Part shown: one piece after another, positions 1-10,599 of the stretch | How the letters are laid out: each line of letters begins with the position of its first letter | Numbering within the stretch: the first letter of the stretch is position 1 | IMG/VR virus record: IMGVR_UViG_3300010153_000020 | Location: 1 to 40,590 of that record | DNA from: a virus | Reading direction: 5' to 3' (one strand) | DNA length: 40,590 bases | The notes under the pieces: model-generated | What the model was told of the DNA's origin: nothing | The model's database searches: none | What the model saw: only the letters and a program-made list of their open reading frames with translations | Program-made: the position numbers and the translations under genes

Positions 1-684
1 TATTTTATATGCTCTGCCTGAACCTTCTTCATAAAATGCTCTCATATTCATTTTTGTAGCATCCAATTGGGTTCTCAACTTAGCTAACTCAGTGGGATTA
101 TCAGTAACTGATATTCTTCTAGATAAAGATTTAAATGTTTCTTGTAATTTAGAGACCTGTCTTTGCCCTGCACTATCAAGTGTAGAGATGTTAATGAATT
201 TTTCACCCAAATCTAGAGAAAAGTCCTTCCAATCGCCTAGAATCTCATTTACCTGTCTATTTGTTTCATTGCTATAATCTCTATAGTATGATGTTTCTTT
301 TATAAGGTCTTGCTCAAACTTAGCTAGTTCAGGAACTCTCTTTAATGCTGCTCTTGGCAAGTGAAATTTAGCCCATAAAGGACCATCTTTCTTTGTTATC
401 ATAGTATTAAAGGTTTCTAAACCATATTCAAATTTTCTAACATCTCTTAAGTTTATAGGATTCTCTGCTAAATCATATACCTTACCTGTATATGTCATAA
501 ATACTTCTTCGAAAGTTCCGAAATTATTCCAGTTACCATCTTGAACATTCTTAAACCTGCCACCACGTTCCCAATCAAGAGCAAGCTTCTCCAGTCTTTC
601 AGCAACACGCTTCTTAGCTTCTGGAGTCATTTTATCTTCTCTTCGTTTTTCAGTAGCTCTCATGCCACAAGTCCAAATTGACAT
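1..684 (-). CDS. Helical virion protein, 3' end cut by window edge
   Basis: An open frame of 228 codons starts at ATG 684-682 and runs off the left edge without a stop. A Shine-Dalgarno AGGGGA overlaps the stop codon of the giant gene upstream and sits a few bases before the ATG, which fixes the start. The protein begins MSIWTCGMRA and is charged and mostly helical, with Trp/Phe-rich patches (WAKFHLPRAAL near residue 103) and coiled-coil-like stretches later. I recognise no family. It lies 9 bases downstream of the giant protein in the same operon, so an ejection or other internal virion protein is the simplest guess. The true length cannot be judged. Certainty that it is a gene is high; its function is unknown. 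Confidence 0.85.
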   Translation of the reverse strand, partial: MSIWTCGMRATEKRREDKMTPEAKKRVAERLEKLALDWERGGRFKNVQDGNWNNFGTFEEVFMTYTGKVYDLAENPINLRDVRKFEYGLETFNTMITKKDGPLWAKFHLPRAALKRVPELAKFEQDLIKETSYYRDYSNETNRQVNEILGDWKDFSLDLGEKFINISTLDSAGQRQVSKLQETFKSLSRRISVTDNPTELAKLRTQLDATKMNMRAFYEEGSGRAYKI

Positions 685-693
685 ACAGTTCCC

Positions 694-3600
694 CTATTTA
701 TAGCAGTTTAATAATTCTCTAGTTCTATCTACAGCTGACTCTCGTACAGAGCCACGATCACCTACATTTTTTCTTCTTATTGATTCTGATTCGCTAATTA
801 ATACCTTCTTAGCTCCAAAGTTTCTAACAGTACCATCTGGATTAGTAGCGTACTGCTCTATACCCCATTGTTTTTCAACCTCTATACCTTTAGCTTCCAT
901 TACCTTAGAGGCTTTATAAAGAACGATAGGATCTACTAATGTTCCACTAGCATGCTCTATCATTACTTTTGCAGCTTCACGCTCATTGCCAGTACTTATG
1001 TCTCTTGCTTCAAATATTTCTTGATTTAAATATCTCTCTGTTGTTAAATATCCCTCTAAAGAACCAGGCTCTGTAAACATATTAGATTTAAGCTGTTCCA
1101 TATTAATATTAGGATTTCTTGAACTTATGTAAGCAGCATTCTTCATAAGATTAATATCATTTAGAATCTCCTCTGCTTGCATCTTTAATCCAGAATTTGG
1201 TTTATATTCACCACTTGCTAATTGTGACAATAAAGACATAACAGGTTCGCTCATTCTATTTTCTAGATACATATAATCAAATACAGCTTGTTTGCTATTC
1301 ATAACATTATTACTTCTAATAGAAACAATCTTATCTGACACCTCAGGAGTCAACATTCTTAGTATTAAAGCTTTTCTAAAAGCAATATCTTCTGTTTTTC
1401 CAAACAAGAAATCAAAGAATATAGCTTGTCTTTCCATACTATAATCTGTCTGTCCCTGCCTGTTAGTTAAATCAGAAGATTCTCTTAATTTTATAAGTTC
1501 AGATTGTAATAGTTTATATTCTGACATTAAATAATTCTTTGTTTCATAAGATGAGAACCTACGCACATTTCCATCTTCTAATCTAATAGAAGGAGTTCCT
1601 GCAAAAGCTTCAAATAATGCTCGCAAGCCACCTTGCTCTACACCATCTGTGACTTGATATCTTCTTCCATTTACTACCATTTTATCTCTACTAAGAATAG
1701 GTTGTCTATTAAATTGACCTGGCAATATAACTTCTTTAATACTACCCTTCATGTCAATAACAACTACTGGCTTATCTTCAGCACGATATGTTTCTATTCG
1801 ATGTCCTTTATGGAATATAGTCTCTGGAGGATTGCCAGGATCTTTAGAAGCAAATTTATAAGATAAAGCTTCCTCCATCATAGCTTTCATTTCTTGAACT
1901 CTCATTAATTTATTTTGAAGAGAAGTAATTTCAAGAGTATCCATATCATTTCTTGTGAAATTCTTTTTTGTTTCAATTTCTATTTGCAAGCTCTTTTCTT
2001 TAGCAGATAAATCTACAAGTCTTAATGCCCTTGCTTCATCTTTTACATAATGTTTTAAAGCACTATTGAACATATTATTATGTTTTGCCTCTGTAGTATT
2101 TCCAGGGATTGCTGATAGACCATTATCAATATATTCTTGAAGCTGTTCTACTTCAGACTTACCTCTACCATATTGCCCTGCTTCTTTAATATTATTCTGT
2201 TGCTTATAAATCTCATGCATTTTTTGCATACCTATATCATAAGGATTGTTAGGATTTTGAAAGAATTTTCTAGCTTGATTTAATCCATCAAATTCTATCC
2301 TTTCATCGATTCCCCATCTCTTTGAAGGATCTAATGATTTAGATACCAAATTAGAGAATGCATTATGATAGTCCTGTAGTCTTGCTGAATTCTCTTGCCC
2401 AGCTTCGGATACCTCTACTCCCTTATTATATCTTAAATACTTATTTAAAGGATGTATAAGCCTAGACATTATAGCATTTTTTACATGCTCAAATTGAGCT
2501 ACATTCATATCTTCAGCTACTTTAAATTCTTTACCCTTTTCTTGATAGCCTATTTCAAATATTCCATTTTTACCAAAATATATTTCAGCTAACTTGTTCT
2601 CAAATTCTTTCACATTTTTAAAGGAAGGTAGGTTTTTATAAATATCAATATATTCAATAGCAAGTTTAGATATAGTATCTACCATATTAACATACTTACC
2701 ATTCCTATTTAATCTAACTTGGAAATTGCTTTGATTCTGATACATTCTTTTAGTGCTAAAACTCATCACCAATGGATCATTTTTATATATATTAGATAAG
2801 TATGTAGCAACTTGATGCATCTTTATAAACCTACCTCTAGCTGCATCTACCTCTTTCTGAATAGCCGAAAAATTACCAATGTCTTTACCAATTAATCCAG
2901 GCAATGCTTGAGCAAATGCTCCTTCTCTTACATTAGGGTCAAAAAATCTATCGATAGTAGTTAATGGACTTTCAATTGCATCTGTTACATGTCCTGCTAA
3001 TTTATTAGTTTCTCTCCAAAATTCACCTGGAGCTGATGTATAATTAAAAGATTTGTCAAAATCAAAGTCAGCATCCTGAGGTTTAATAGCATCTCTAGCA
3101 TTCATCATACTAACATTACCTGCATTTTCATCCATATGCCATTTGCCATCATACTTAGCTAGCTTACTGATAACCATATCGCCCATCATATTTCTAGGTT
3201 GTCTACTATTTAACATACCTATACTCAATCCATATTTATCAAATCTACTAGCTGCTTCCCAAATCTTAGTAAAGTCTCCTAAGAACCGATTCTTTGTTAA
3301 TTCATCTATAGCTGACTGCTCTCTTTCAAGAGCATCCTTATAAGCTTTCTTATTATCAGCTGAAATAACTTTATTATTAAAGTCAGCATCTACTAATTGA
3401 CCTTTTTCATTGATATATCTACCTTCTACCTGAAGAAATTTTTGACCTCCAATGGAAACAAAGAATGCATCTGCATCCCTAGAGCCTGTCTCAGCATTAT
3501 ATTTAATCTTCTGTATTAATACATTATGAACATTATTACCATCAGGTTTTAAACTAAATGTTTTATTTGCTGCATAATATGAGGGTACAAACTCTCCAAA

Positions 3601-6600
3601 GTATTGCACAACAGGCTTGTCACCTATTTTACTTCTAACACTACCTTTTAATGTCCCCCAATCAGCTCTCATAACATCTAATGAGCCATGTGTAACTTCT
3701 CCACTACCTATTCTACCATTATTAACAAAGAAATTTATCATATTATCCTGCAACCTTTGTTGTGCCCAAGGTTCTAAAATAAGTCCATTTCTAGTTACAA
3801 TAGAATTTAAAGAGCTGCCTATCATAGAAGGATTGCCTTCTGCAGATAGAGTCCCCAATATTTGTTGAGCCAAAGCTGTTCTATGAAATGGATCTTTATG
3901 AGTATAAGCTAAGTTCTGTTCATATCTATCTATCTTGCCTCTCATATTAATCCAACCAGCTATACCATTATCTGTACTCATATGAACACCTGCATTCTGA
4001 CCAACTAATGGATCGTGTTCTTTTGAAACATTTCTAAGACTAAATGACTCGAATGGTAATTCAGTTATAGTTTGCTTTGACATTCTATTTGGGATATAAT
4101 CATACCAAGCTGACTCTAAATCTATATCTCTACTAGCTAAATCTATTTCAGTATAATTATCTTTTAACTCTTCATTCTTACTTTTTTTAATCTTATTTAA
4201 CTTATTAGCTGATTTAAATGTGAGCATATCAACACCTAAATCACCCAATAAAGTTTCAAGCAAAGGATCATATTGGATAGATGTTTTATTAAAAAATTGC
4301 TCTATTCTACCATAATTAGCATCCTGCTTATTTTCCCAATTTAATTTATTGTGAGTTATAGTAGGTTTTATAGCTCCAGACTTAAATCCTTGTATGTTTC
4401 CAGCATTATCTACTACCAACATCTCTGGATTTATCCCATAAAGGGCTAAATTAGCTAAATAAAATTCTTTTGTGACAAAGGTACTACCATCGACAATAGA
4501 CTTCGTAGTTTCCTTGATTCTATTAATATTATATTCCAGATCTTCTAGAGAAATCTCTTTATTTTTTTCCATTTTCTTTAATCTTATCTCTTCTCTGGAC
4601 AATGCATCGAATATATTTTTCCTAGTTTCACCCCTATCCATTATAGGCTCATCATTGATAGAAGTTGTCTTTACTTTTCTATAATTTCCTTTTGCATCAG
4701 GGATAAGCCAGGACTCTACTTCACTATGAACCTTCTTAAATAAATCAGATTGAGAATTTTTTAATATAAGATTAGCTTTTTCTCTGTTACCTTCGGTAGG
4801 AATAAATCCATTCTTAGTTTCATTTAACTTATCTCTTTTATGTAAGTCTATTATATTCTCATGATTTAATCTAACTTCACCATTTTCAATAACCCCAGGT
4901 ATTTCACCAGACATATTCAATAGCATTCTGGTTAGCTTTACAGCTTCAGCTATAGCTTCTGGTGTCTGGGCTTCTCTTATTCTGGATAATAATTGAGATA
5001 CAGCATTCTTTTGAGCTGTACTTCCTCCAAGATCACCGTCATATACTGCTTCTAATCTTTTAAACAATTCTCCTTGTGGTCCAAATTGAGCTGCAATTTC
5101 TTTATGTATAGAACGATTAAATGCGTCTGTTCTTATTGCTATGGCAGTCCCTTCATTAATTTGCACAATATGAAAATCTTGCTTCATTAATGGCTTATCC
5201 TTAGCATTGCCCTTTAATTTAGAGGCAGTCCCTTGATTATAAAATTCTCGTTTACCTTCTGCATTATATAAAGAGAAGTCACCTGTTCGGAGAGCTGCAT
5301 TAGTCTTATCTAAGTCTACATTTAGAATATTTCGCATTACTCTACCATCGCCATCAAACCCTGATGTTTCAACTAAATATAAATATTTTTGATTAGGATC
5401 TAGCTTAGCCAATAAACCTGTTAATCCCCTATCTTTAGTTTCACCAACAACCTTTGAACCCAAAATAAGTCTATTATTCTGCAAGTCTACTTTGACAGTA
5501 GATACAACTTGCTTAGAGAAATAGCCTGCATTAATTGCATACCAGTCAGCATCTATTTCAGACTTAGAAAGTTTTAAATCGCCTGCAGAATTAGATACTT
5601 CCATCTTTAAACGAAGAGGCTCTGCTATTAAATTATGATAGTTCTTAGAATTTAATTCAATCTTACCTGCTAGACCGTTCAATGTATTTATCATAGTTTG
5701 AACTTGTTGTCGTAATTGAGGATTAGATATCAAACTTGGATCAGAGTAAACATCTCCTAATATATTTCTTCCAATGTTCCTAACTTCATCTGCATTTTTC
5801 CTAATACTTCTATCAACATCAAATAGATTATCTAATTCAAGTTTTGGGATTTGATACTTAGTTGAAAATTGATTCGTAGATATTCTCAAAGCATTATCCT
5901 GTACATCTTTAGTCCCTATAACATCTCTATATGGAGAAAGTTGAGTATCAACAAAATCCTTTATAGTACTTTCATTTAATGCAAGTGTTTGAGCTTTATT
6001 CATAATATCTACAGTAGTTTCAGTTATCTTTGTTAAATAATCTATTCTAGTAGAGCCTACCATATTTTTACTTAAAGCATTAATGACATCATTAATAGAC
6101 CCTTCTTTCTTCCCTAATGCTCTTAATTTATAAACATTTCTTTCTTCCAATGCTGTTTTAATAAAATCACCTAATTCAAGTAATGCTTTTCTCTCTCCGT
6201 TCATAGCTATTGTAATTTCATCATGCTTCTTTCTTAACTTTGCATCTACCTCACCAAGTCCTTTAGATAAATCATTTGCCATTCTACCTAATTTCTCAGC
6301 TTCATGATAAACCAATTCTCCCTGAGTTGTTACTCTGTCAATAGTAATACCATCCCAAGCTGTCTCAGCTGTCGCCTTAGACTTTAAGAGCGATCTCATC
6401 CAAGCACCCTTATCTGTTTCAACTAATCCATCTTGCAATGATGTAGGAAACTTAGATCTTTCAATAGCGTTTGTTAATTTTTCATAATAATTTCTTAACT
6501 CTACATAAGTATCTTTACCTATCTTATTATTCTTCAATAACATAGTTAAATTAGAATCCATATCTTTCATTGAAGGCAATATCGCTGTCTTCCCTTCAGC

Positions 6601-9582
6601 CTGATAATTTAAATTTATATCTTTTAATATTGTTACAAGTCCAGCTTTGGTATCAAAACCAACTTGAACATCATCAATACCAAGTGCATCTATAGACCTA
6701 TCTAATATATCTCTCTTTAAATCTCTTAATGTTTTAGAGTCAGTAAACACATCTCCAAAGTTCTCTCTCATCTTTTCCATAACAGCAGATGCTTCTTCAA
6801 AAGTAACTGTTTTCTTTTGATTAGGAACAGATCCAGCGTTAAGTGATCGTAATACTGAATGCATATCTTCAACAAACTTAGCCACTTCACCAAAGTTCTC
6901 AGGCAAAGATTCAGGTTTTAGTAACTCAGGAACTTCTCTATATAATAACATTCTTTCCATCTTATTTATTAAATCTGAAGCTTCACCAGCACGCATGCCA
7001 TGGTCCTTGCCTCTAGATAAGAATTCATAAGTTCTATCTCTTTGCTGCATTTTAATTACTGTATCATAAGGTAAATGCCAAGCATTATTTTCCAATATTC
7101 GAGGGTCAACTTCCATAGTTTTAGACCACTCAGGACCATATGTGAGTCCCATTAGATTATTAACTGCTGAATCATATGATGACTTAGCATTAGCAGCCAT
7201 CTCCCCATCAATACCTGGAGGCAGTTTACCTTCTATTTCTCTAATCCAATTATTCTTAACTCCCCAATCATATACTGTAGCAAATGCTTGATTGACACTC
7301 CTATCTCCAGTATCAAATTGCTTTTTATTTAATCGTGGACCCTGTATAACTCCAGTATCAGGATCTATTTTATAGAAAGATTTTAATCCTAAAGATTCAT
7401 ACATATCTGTGATAAATTTCTGGAAATATTGAATAGGCTCTTCAGCAGCCTTTATATATGCTTTCTTTCTCCATATTCTCATTTGAGGATCAGCAGTTGA
7501 AGGAGTAAGTATCTTACCTGCAAATTCCATTTTAGAAACATTACTTACTATTTCAAAAGCTTGCTCTGGAGTATACTTGCTAACACCTAAGAAATCAGTC
7601 AATCTATTAGTATCATATTCAGATATTATCTTTTCTGCTACAAATAGTTTATCATTTAAAATCTTAGCTTCTGCTGTAGTAATATCTTTTGCTGAAACTA
7701 AATCAGATACATGTTTATGGAAAGCTGTCTTTAAATCAACTCCATCAATTGCTTCATTCGCTACAAATGGTTTAAATATATTTTCTAATTCTGCAAATTC
7801 AGTTGTTGAGTCCATAGCTCTTTTTATAACATTATCAGCTACTTTCCCTGCATCTGTACTAGTTTTAGGATCACCATAAATATAACTAATAGCTTTTAAT
7901 TGATTTTTATCTACTCCAAATGTCTCTAATCCACCCATCAATCTTCTGAGCTTACTAGCTTTACCACCAATATAACTTTCTACATTACCTGTTTGGAATA
8001 CTGTTTTGAATCCCCCACTACTTACTGGAGTGTGAAAAGAATGTGGAGTCCTGGTGAAATACATAGCTGTCATAATATTTGCTATTCTTTCTTGAGGTGA
8101 ACCACCCATAGCATATTTTAAAGATTCATAACTTAATCCATTTTCCCAAAAAGATTGAGCTAATCCAGTAGAATTCATTGCCATTACACCAGCACCCATT
8201 CTAGGTAATGATTTAAATACATCGCTACCAAATTCCTTAACCCATTCTTTAGGGGCATTAACTAAAAACTTTTTACGCATTTCACTTAAAAACTCTTGCA
8301 TTTCTGCAGTACCAGCTTTATCGCCCTTCTTAATAGTATTCCACCATTCAGCAGGCTTCTGAGACCATTTAGAAGATAACCTGCCTTCTAGATTGCCTCC
8401 AGATATTTTATTCATAGCTGTTAATTGAGCCTTTAGCTCTTTTCGTTTCATATTTTTGATAGGCTTTAGCGATTTGTAACCCTGCTGGAATATTCTATTT
8501 AATCTAGACATATGATTTGCATTAGTTCCACCTTTTACAAATTTCACAGGACCTAATAATGAGAAGAATGCTGCTTCATGCATTGCATCATGTGCCCATT
8601 TACTAGCTATATGATATGGATCAAGAGCTCTACCTGTTGGAGACATTGTATGCTCACCAGTTTCATCATCCCAACCTACTCCCCAAAGACCTTTATGCGT
8701 AGCATCAACTGCAGTATGTAAAGTAGCCATTGCTACACCAATAGCAGCATCATATCCCATAGCTCCTACAAAGAGATTAGCTTTAGGTCCTAATCTTTTA
8801 CCTAATACAGGAATTTTAGTAACAAAGTAATTCATCATCTGCATTGCATCTTCAGGATTATTCTTTGAAACTATCTTAACTGTTTCTTTAGATAATGCTT
8901 CTAAAATATCATCATCTACAATACCAGCTACATCTGACAATGTATTCTTAACACTTTTGCCCATGACTTGCTCAAGCATTTCTGCCCCAAGAGCTTTTTC
9001 AATAGCTCCTGCAGTAGCTGAAGCTGATGCTATCTCATATGCATCATCAACTATATGCTTTCCAACTGTAGCTTCCACACCTTCACGAGTAACTTTTTTA
9101 CCAAGAACTTCAGTAACAGACTCTAATCCTTCTTTTGCTGCTATCTTAGTTCCAGCTTCAGTTAATTCTTCTAAAGATTTCTTAGCAAAATGCTTGCCTG
9201 CTCCTGTGGCTAATCTACCTGCACCTTGAATACCTGCTCTAGCCGCCAATCCTCCGAAAACAAATGATGGTATCATACCTAAAGCTGAACCAATCATATA
9301 TCCTGCTTTACCAGAATTAGTTAATTCACCCCAGTCACCAGCTGCATCTCCAGCTAAGGACTCTTCCCAAGTAGTAACATCATCACCATATACAGCTTCA
9401 TTATAAGTATCTGCTACATCTAATGTCCCTAATGTTCCTTGATCTACAACCCCCCAGAGTGCTTGTCCTAAAAAATCATATACAGCATTTCCAGAAGTTT
9501 GTACTTGAGTATCTTTAAAGGCGCTTGAATGGTCCTCTTGTCTGTCTCTCAAGATAGAGAGAAGCTCCCGATTAGTAGCCAT
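694..9582 (-). CDS. Giant virion protein, candidate two-barrel RNA polymerase (2962 aa)
   Basis: Seen: residues 2127-2129 are R-Q-P inside MLNSRQPRNMMGD, and residues 2170-2176 are D-A-D-F-D-F-D (Asp 2172, 2174, 2176; bases 3055-3069). Known: in bacterial beta-prime, NRAPT is followed about 35 residues later by NADFDGD, whose three Asp bind the catalytic Mg; crAss-like phage virion polymerases carry a DFDxD variant. A G-K-D-I-G stretch follows at about 2232. Residues 1965-2000 might hold the first barrel, but I cannot assign its lysines. The rest is mostly helical, with hydrophobic Gly/Ala-rich segments near residues 94-118 and 265-290 that could contact membrane during ejection. The start follows SD AGGGAA overlapping the previous stop. 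Inference: a polymerase packaged in the capsid and injected with DNA to transcribe early genes. Alternative: a purely structural ejection protein with a chance motif. Confidence 0.6.
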   Translation of the reverse strand: MATNRELLSILRDRQEDHSSAFKDTQVQTSGNAVYDFLGQALWGVVDQGTLGTLDVADTYNEAVYGDDVTTWEESLAGDAAGDWGELTNSGKAGYMIGSALGMIPSFVFGGLAARAGIQGAGRLATGAGKHFAKKSLEELTEAGTKIAAKEGLESVTEVLGKKVTREGVEATVGKHIVDDAYEIASASATAGAIEKALGAEMLEQVMGKSVKNTLSDVAGIVDDDILEALSKETVKIVSKNNPEDAMQMMNYFVTKIPVLGKRLGPKANLFVGAMGYDAAIGVAMATLHTAVDATHKGLWGVGWDDETGEHTMSPTGRALDPYHIASKWAHDAMHEAAFFSLLGPVKFVKGGTNANHMSRLNRIFQQGYKSLKPIKNMKRKELKAQLTAMNKISGGNLEGRLSSKWSQKPAEWWNTIKKGDKAGTAEMQEFLSEMRKKFLVNAPKEWVKEFGSDVFKSLPRMGAGVMAMNSTGLAQSFWENGLSYESLKYAMGGSPQERIANIMTAMYFTRTPHSFHTPVSSGGFKTVFQTGNVESYIGGKASKLRRLMGGLETFGVDKNQLKAISYIYGDPKTSTDAGKVADNVIKRAMDSTTEFAELENIFKPFVANEAIDGVDLKTAFHKHVSDLVSAKDITTAEAKILNDKLFVAEKIISEYDTNRLTDFLGVSKYTPEQAFEIVSNVSKMEFAGKILTPSTADPQMRIWRKKAYIKAAEEPIQYFQKFITDMYESLGLKSFYKIDPDTGVIQGPRLNKKQFDTGDRSVNQAFATVYDWGVKNNWIREIEGKLPPGIDGEMAANAKSSYDSAVNNLMGLTYGPEWSKTMEVDPRILENNAWHLPYDTVIKMQQRDRTYEFLSRGKDHGMRAGEASDLINKMERMLLYREVPELLKPESLPENFGEVAKFVEDMHSVLRSLNAGSVPNQKKTVTFEEASAVMEKMRENFGDVFTDSKTLRDLKRDILDRSIDALGIDDVQVGFDTKAGLVTILKDINLNYQAEGKTAILPSMKDMDSNLTMLLKNNKIGKDTYVELRNYYEKLTNAIERSKFPTSLQDGLVETDKGAWMRSLLKSKATAETAWDGITIDRVTTQGELVYHEAEKLGRMANDLSKGLGEVDAKLRKKHDEITIAMNGERKALLELGDFIKTALEERNVYKLRALGKKEGSINDVINALSKNMVGSTRIDYLTKITETTVDIMNKAQTLALNESTIKDFVDTQLSPYRDVIGTKDVQDNALRISTNQFSTKYQIPKLELDNLFDVDRSIRKNADEVRNIGRNILGDVYSDPSLISNPQLRQQVQTMINTLNGLAGKIELNSKNYHNLIAEPLRLKMEVSNSAGDLKLSKSEIDADWYAINAGYFSKQVVSTVKVDLQNNRLILGSKVVGETKDRGLTGLLAKLDPNQKYLYLVETSGFDGDGRVMRNILNVDLDKTNAALRTGDFSLYNAEGKREFYNQGTASKLKGNAKDKPLMKQDFHIVQINEGTAIAIRTDAFNRSIHKEIAAQFGPQGELFKRLEAVYDGDLGGSTAQKNAVSQLLSRIREAQTPEAIAEAVKLTRMLLNMSGEIPGVIENGEVRLNHENIIDLHKRDKLNETKNGFIPTEGNREKANLILKNSQSDLFKKVHSEVESWLIPDAKGNYRKVKTTSINDEPIMDRGETRKNIFDALSREEIRLKKMEKNKEISLEDLEYNINRIKETTKSIVDGSTFVTKEFYLANLALYGINPEMLVVDNAGNIQGFKSGAIKPTITHNKLNWENKQDANYGRIEQFFNKTSIQYDPLLETLLGDLGVDMLTFKSANKLNKIKKSKNEELKDNYTEIDLASRDIDLESAWYDYIPNRMSKQTITELPFESFSLRNVSKEHDPLVGQNAGVHMSTDNGIAGWINMRGKIDRYEQNLAYTHKDPFHRTALAQQILGTLSAEGNPSMIGSSLNSIVTRNGLILEPWAQQRLQDNMINFFVNNGRIGSGEVTHGSLDVMRADWGTLKGSVRSKIGDKPVVQYFGEFVPSYYAANKTFSLKPDGNNVHNVLIQKIKYNAETGSRDADAFFVSIGGQKFLQVEGRYINEKGQLVDADFNNKVISADNKKAYKDALEREQSAIDELTKNRFLGDFTKIWEAASRFDKYGLSIGMLNSRQPRNMMGDMVISKLAKYDGKWHMDENAGNVSMMNARDAIKPQDADFDFDKSFNYTSAPGEFWRETNKLAGHVTDAIESPLTTIDRFFDPNVREGAFAQALPGLIGKDIGNFSAIQKEVDAARGRFIKMHQVATYLSNIYKNDPLVMSFSTKRMYQNQSNFQVRLNRNGKYVNMVDTISKLAIEYIDIYKNLPSFKNVKEFENKLAEIYFGKNGIFEIGYQEKGKEFKVAEDMNVAQFEHVKNAIMSRLIHPLNKYLRYNKGVEVSEAGQENSARLQDYHNAFSNLVSKSLDPSKRWGIDERIEFDGLNQARKFFQNPNNPYDIGMQKMHEIYKQQNNIKEAGQYGRGKSEVEQLQEYIDNGLSAIPGNTTEAKHNNMFNSALKHYVKDEARALRLVDLSAKEKSLQIEIETKKNFTRNDMDTLEITSLQNKLMRVQEMKAMMEEALSYKFASKDPGNPPETIFHKGHRIETYRAEDKPVVVIDMKGSIKEVILPGQFNRQPILSRDKMVVNGRRYQVTDGVEQGGLRALFEAFAGTPSIRLEDGNVRRFSSYETKNYLMSEYKLLQSELIKLRESSDLTNRQGQTDYSMERQAIFFDFLFGKTEDIAFRKALILRMLTPEVSDKIVSIRSNNVMNSKQAVFDYMYLENRMSEPVMSLLSQLASGEYKPNSGLKMQAEEILNDINLMKNAAYISSRNPNINMEQLKSNMFTEPGSLEGYLTTERYLNQEIFEARDISTGNEREAAKVMIEHASGTLVDPIVLYKASKVMEAKGIEVEKQWGIEQYATNPDGTVRNFGAKKVLISESESIRRKNVGDRGSVRESAVDRTRELLNCYK

Positions 9583-9591
9583 GTATATTCC

Positions 9592-10599
9592 CTATTTTAA
9601 AATTTCTTGGACATCATCTATATTTAGATATCCATCTTCAATCAAATCATCTAAGATTGTTTCGCTAATTTTTCCTAAATTGCTATCTGCTTTATTAATT
9701 GCTGCATCCAATACAGCTTTCTGTTCAAATGCTGCTTCATATTTTTCTTCAAAATTCTCTAATGCGGAATAAGCATTACCTAAAATGTCCTGAGCCTGCT
9801 TATAATCATCACTCCAACCCATATGACCTTGTTCAGGATTCCACCTAAATAATTCATTGTCAATCTTTTCCATGCCAGGCTCTTTAAATGCATCTGACCA
9901 TCCTGTGAAAAGTTGAGTAAATAGTCCTCCAATATGCCCCGCATAACTACCAACTGGTCCCATTGCTGGATTTGATAAAGGAGCATTTCCTAGTATCCAT
10001 TCAGCTGGATTCCACCAATTTATAGACATTTCTTCTTCTTCTTTAGATTTAATCTTAGTCAATTGAGATAATTTCTCTTCTATGTCTGCCTTCAATATAC
10101 TTTTCTCATCAGCTAATGGAATTAATGCATCTGAAATCATTTGATATTGACTCTTATCAACACCTAATTCACCAGATTCATTTGTATTTAGCATGAGTGA
10201 AGTTTTACCTTCATTCTCTTCCAATAATTTATTCACCTCTGGATTATCAAGTATGCTCAATGCACTTATATCTATATTTTCTAATTCATCTTCATCCCAT
10301 AAAGCTGCAAGTTCTTTATTGCTTAAATCTCTATCTGTGGTTTGAGTGTCAGTAGGATCAGACCATGAAAACATATCTTGACCAGAAGTACCCACATCTT
10401 CTTGCAAGGAAGTAATCATATTTACATTAATTTTGTCTTGTATACTTGAATATGAAGTAAGTAAATCAGCTACTGGAATCTTTTTGCTGCCAATAGTTCC
10501 ATTAGTTAAATAATTATGCTTCTCTTCATAGGTATCAAATGAAGATAGTGTATTTAATATATGTTCTTGTAATTGTATTTCTGGATGCTTTGTGCTCAT
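9592..10599 (-). CDS. Helical virion (ejection-cluster) protein, 335 aa
   Basis: I do not recognise a family. The protein is acidic, with helical N- and C-terminal parts (coiled-coil-like at about 255-335). A central Trp/Pro/Gly-rich stretch near residues 193-235 (WWNPAEWILGNAPLSNP, then HIGGLFTQLFTGW) looks amphipathic and could contact membrane. Its ATG shares one base with the stop of the 462-aa gene (TAATG at 10599), with AGGA a short way upstream, so the pair is translationally coupled. It directly precedes the giant gene. The position in the block 13690-1 suggests an internal or ejected virion protein; this rests on context only. Confidence 0.8.
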   Translation of the reverse strand: MSTKHPEIQLQEHILNTLSSFDTYEEKHNYLTNGTIGSKKIPVADLLTSYSSIQDKINVNMITSLQEDVGTSGQDMFSWSDPTDTQTTDRDLSNKELAALWDEDELENIDISALSILDNPEVNKLLEENEGKTSLMLNTNESGELGVDKSQYQMISDALIPLADEKSILKADIEEKLSQLTKIKSKEEEEMSINWWNPAEWILGNAPLSNPAMGPVGSYAGHIGGLFTQLFTGWSDAFKEPGMEKIDNELFRWNPEQGHMGWSDDYKQAQDILGNAYSALENFEEKYEAAFEQKAVLDAAINKADSNLGKISETILDDLIEDGYLNIDDVQEILK

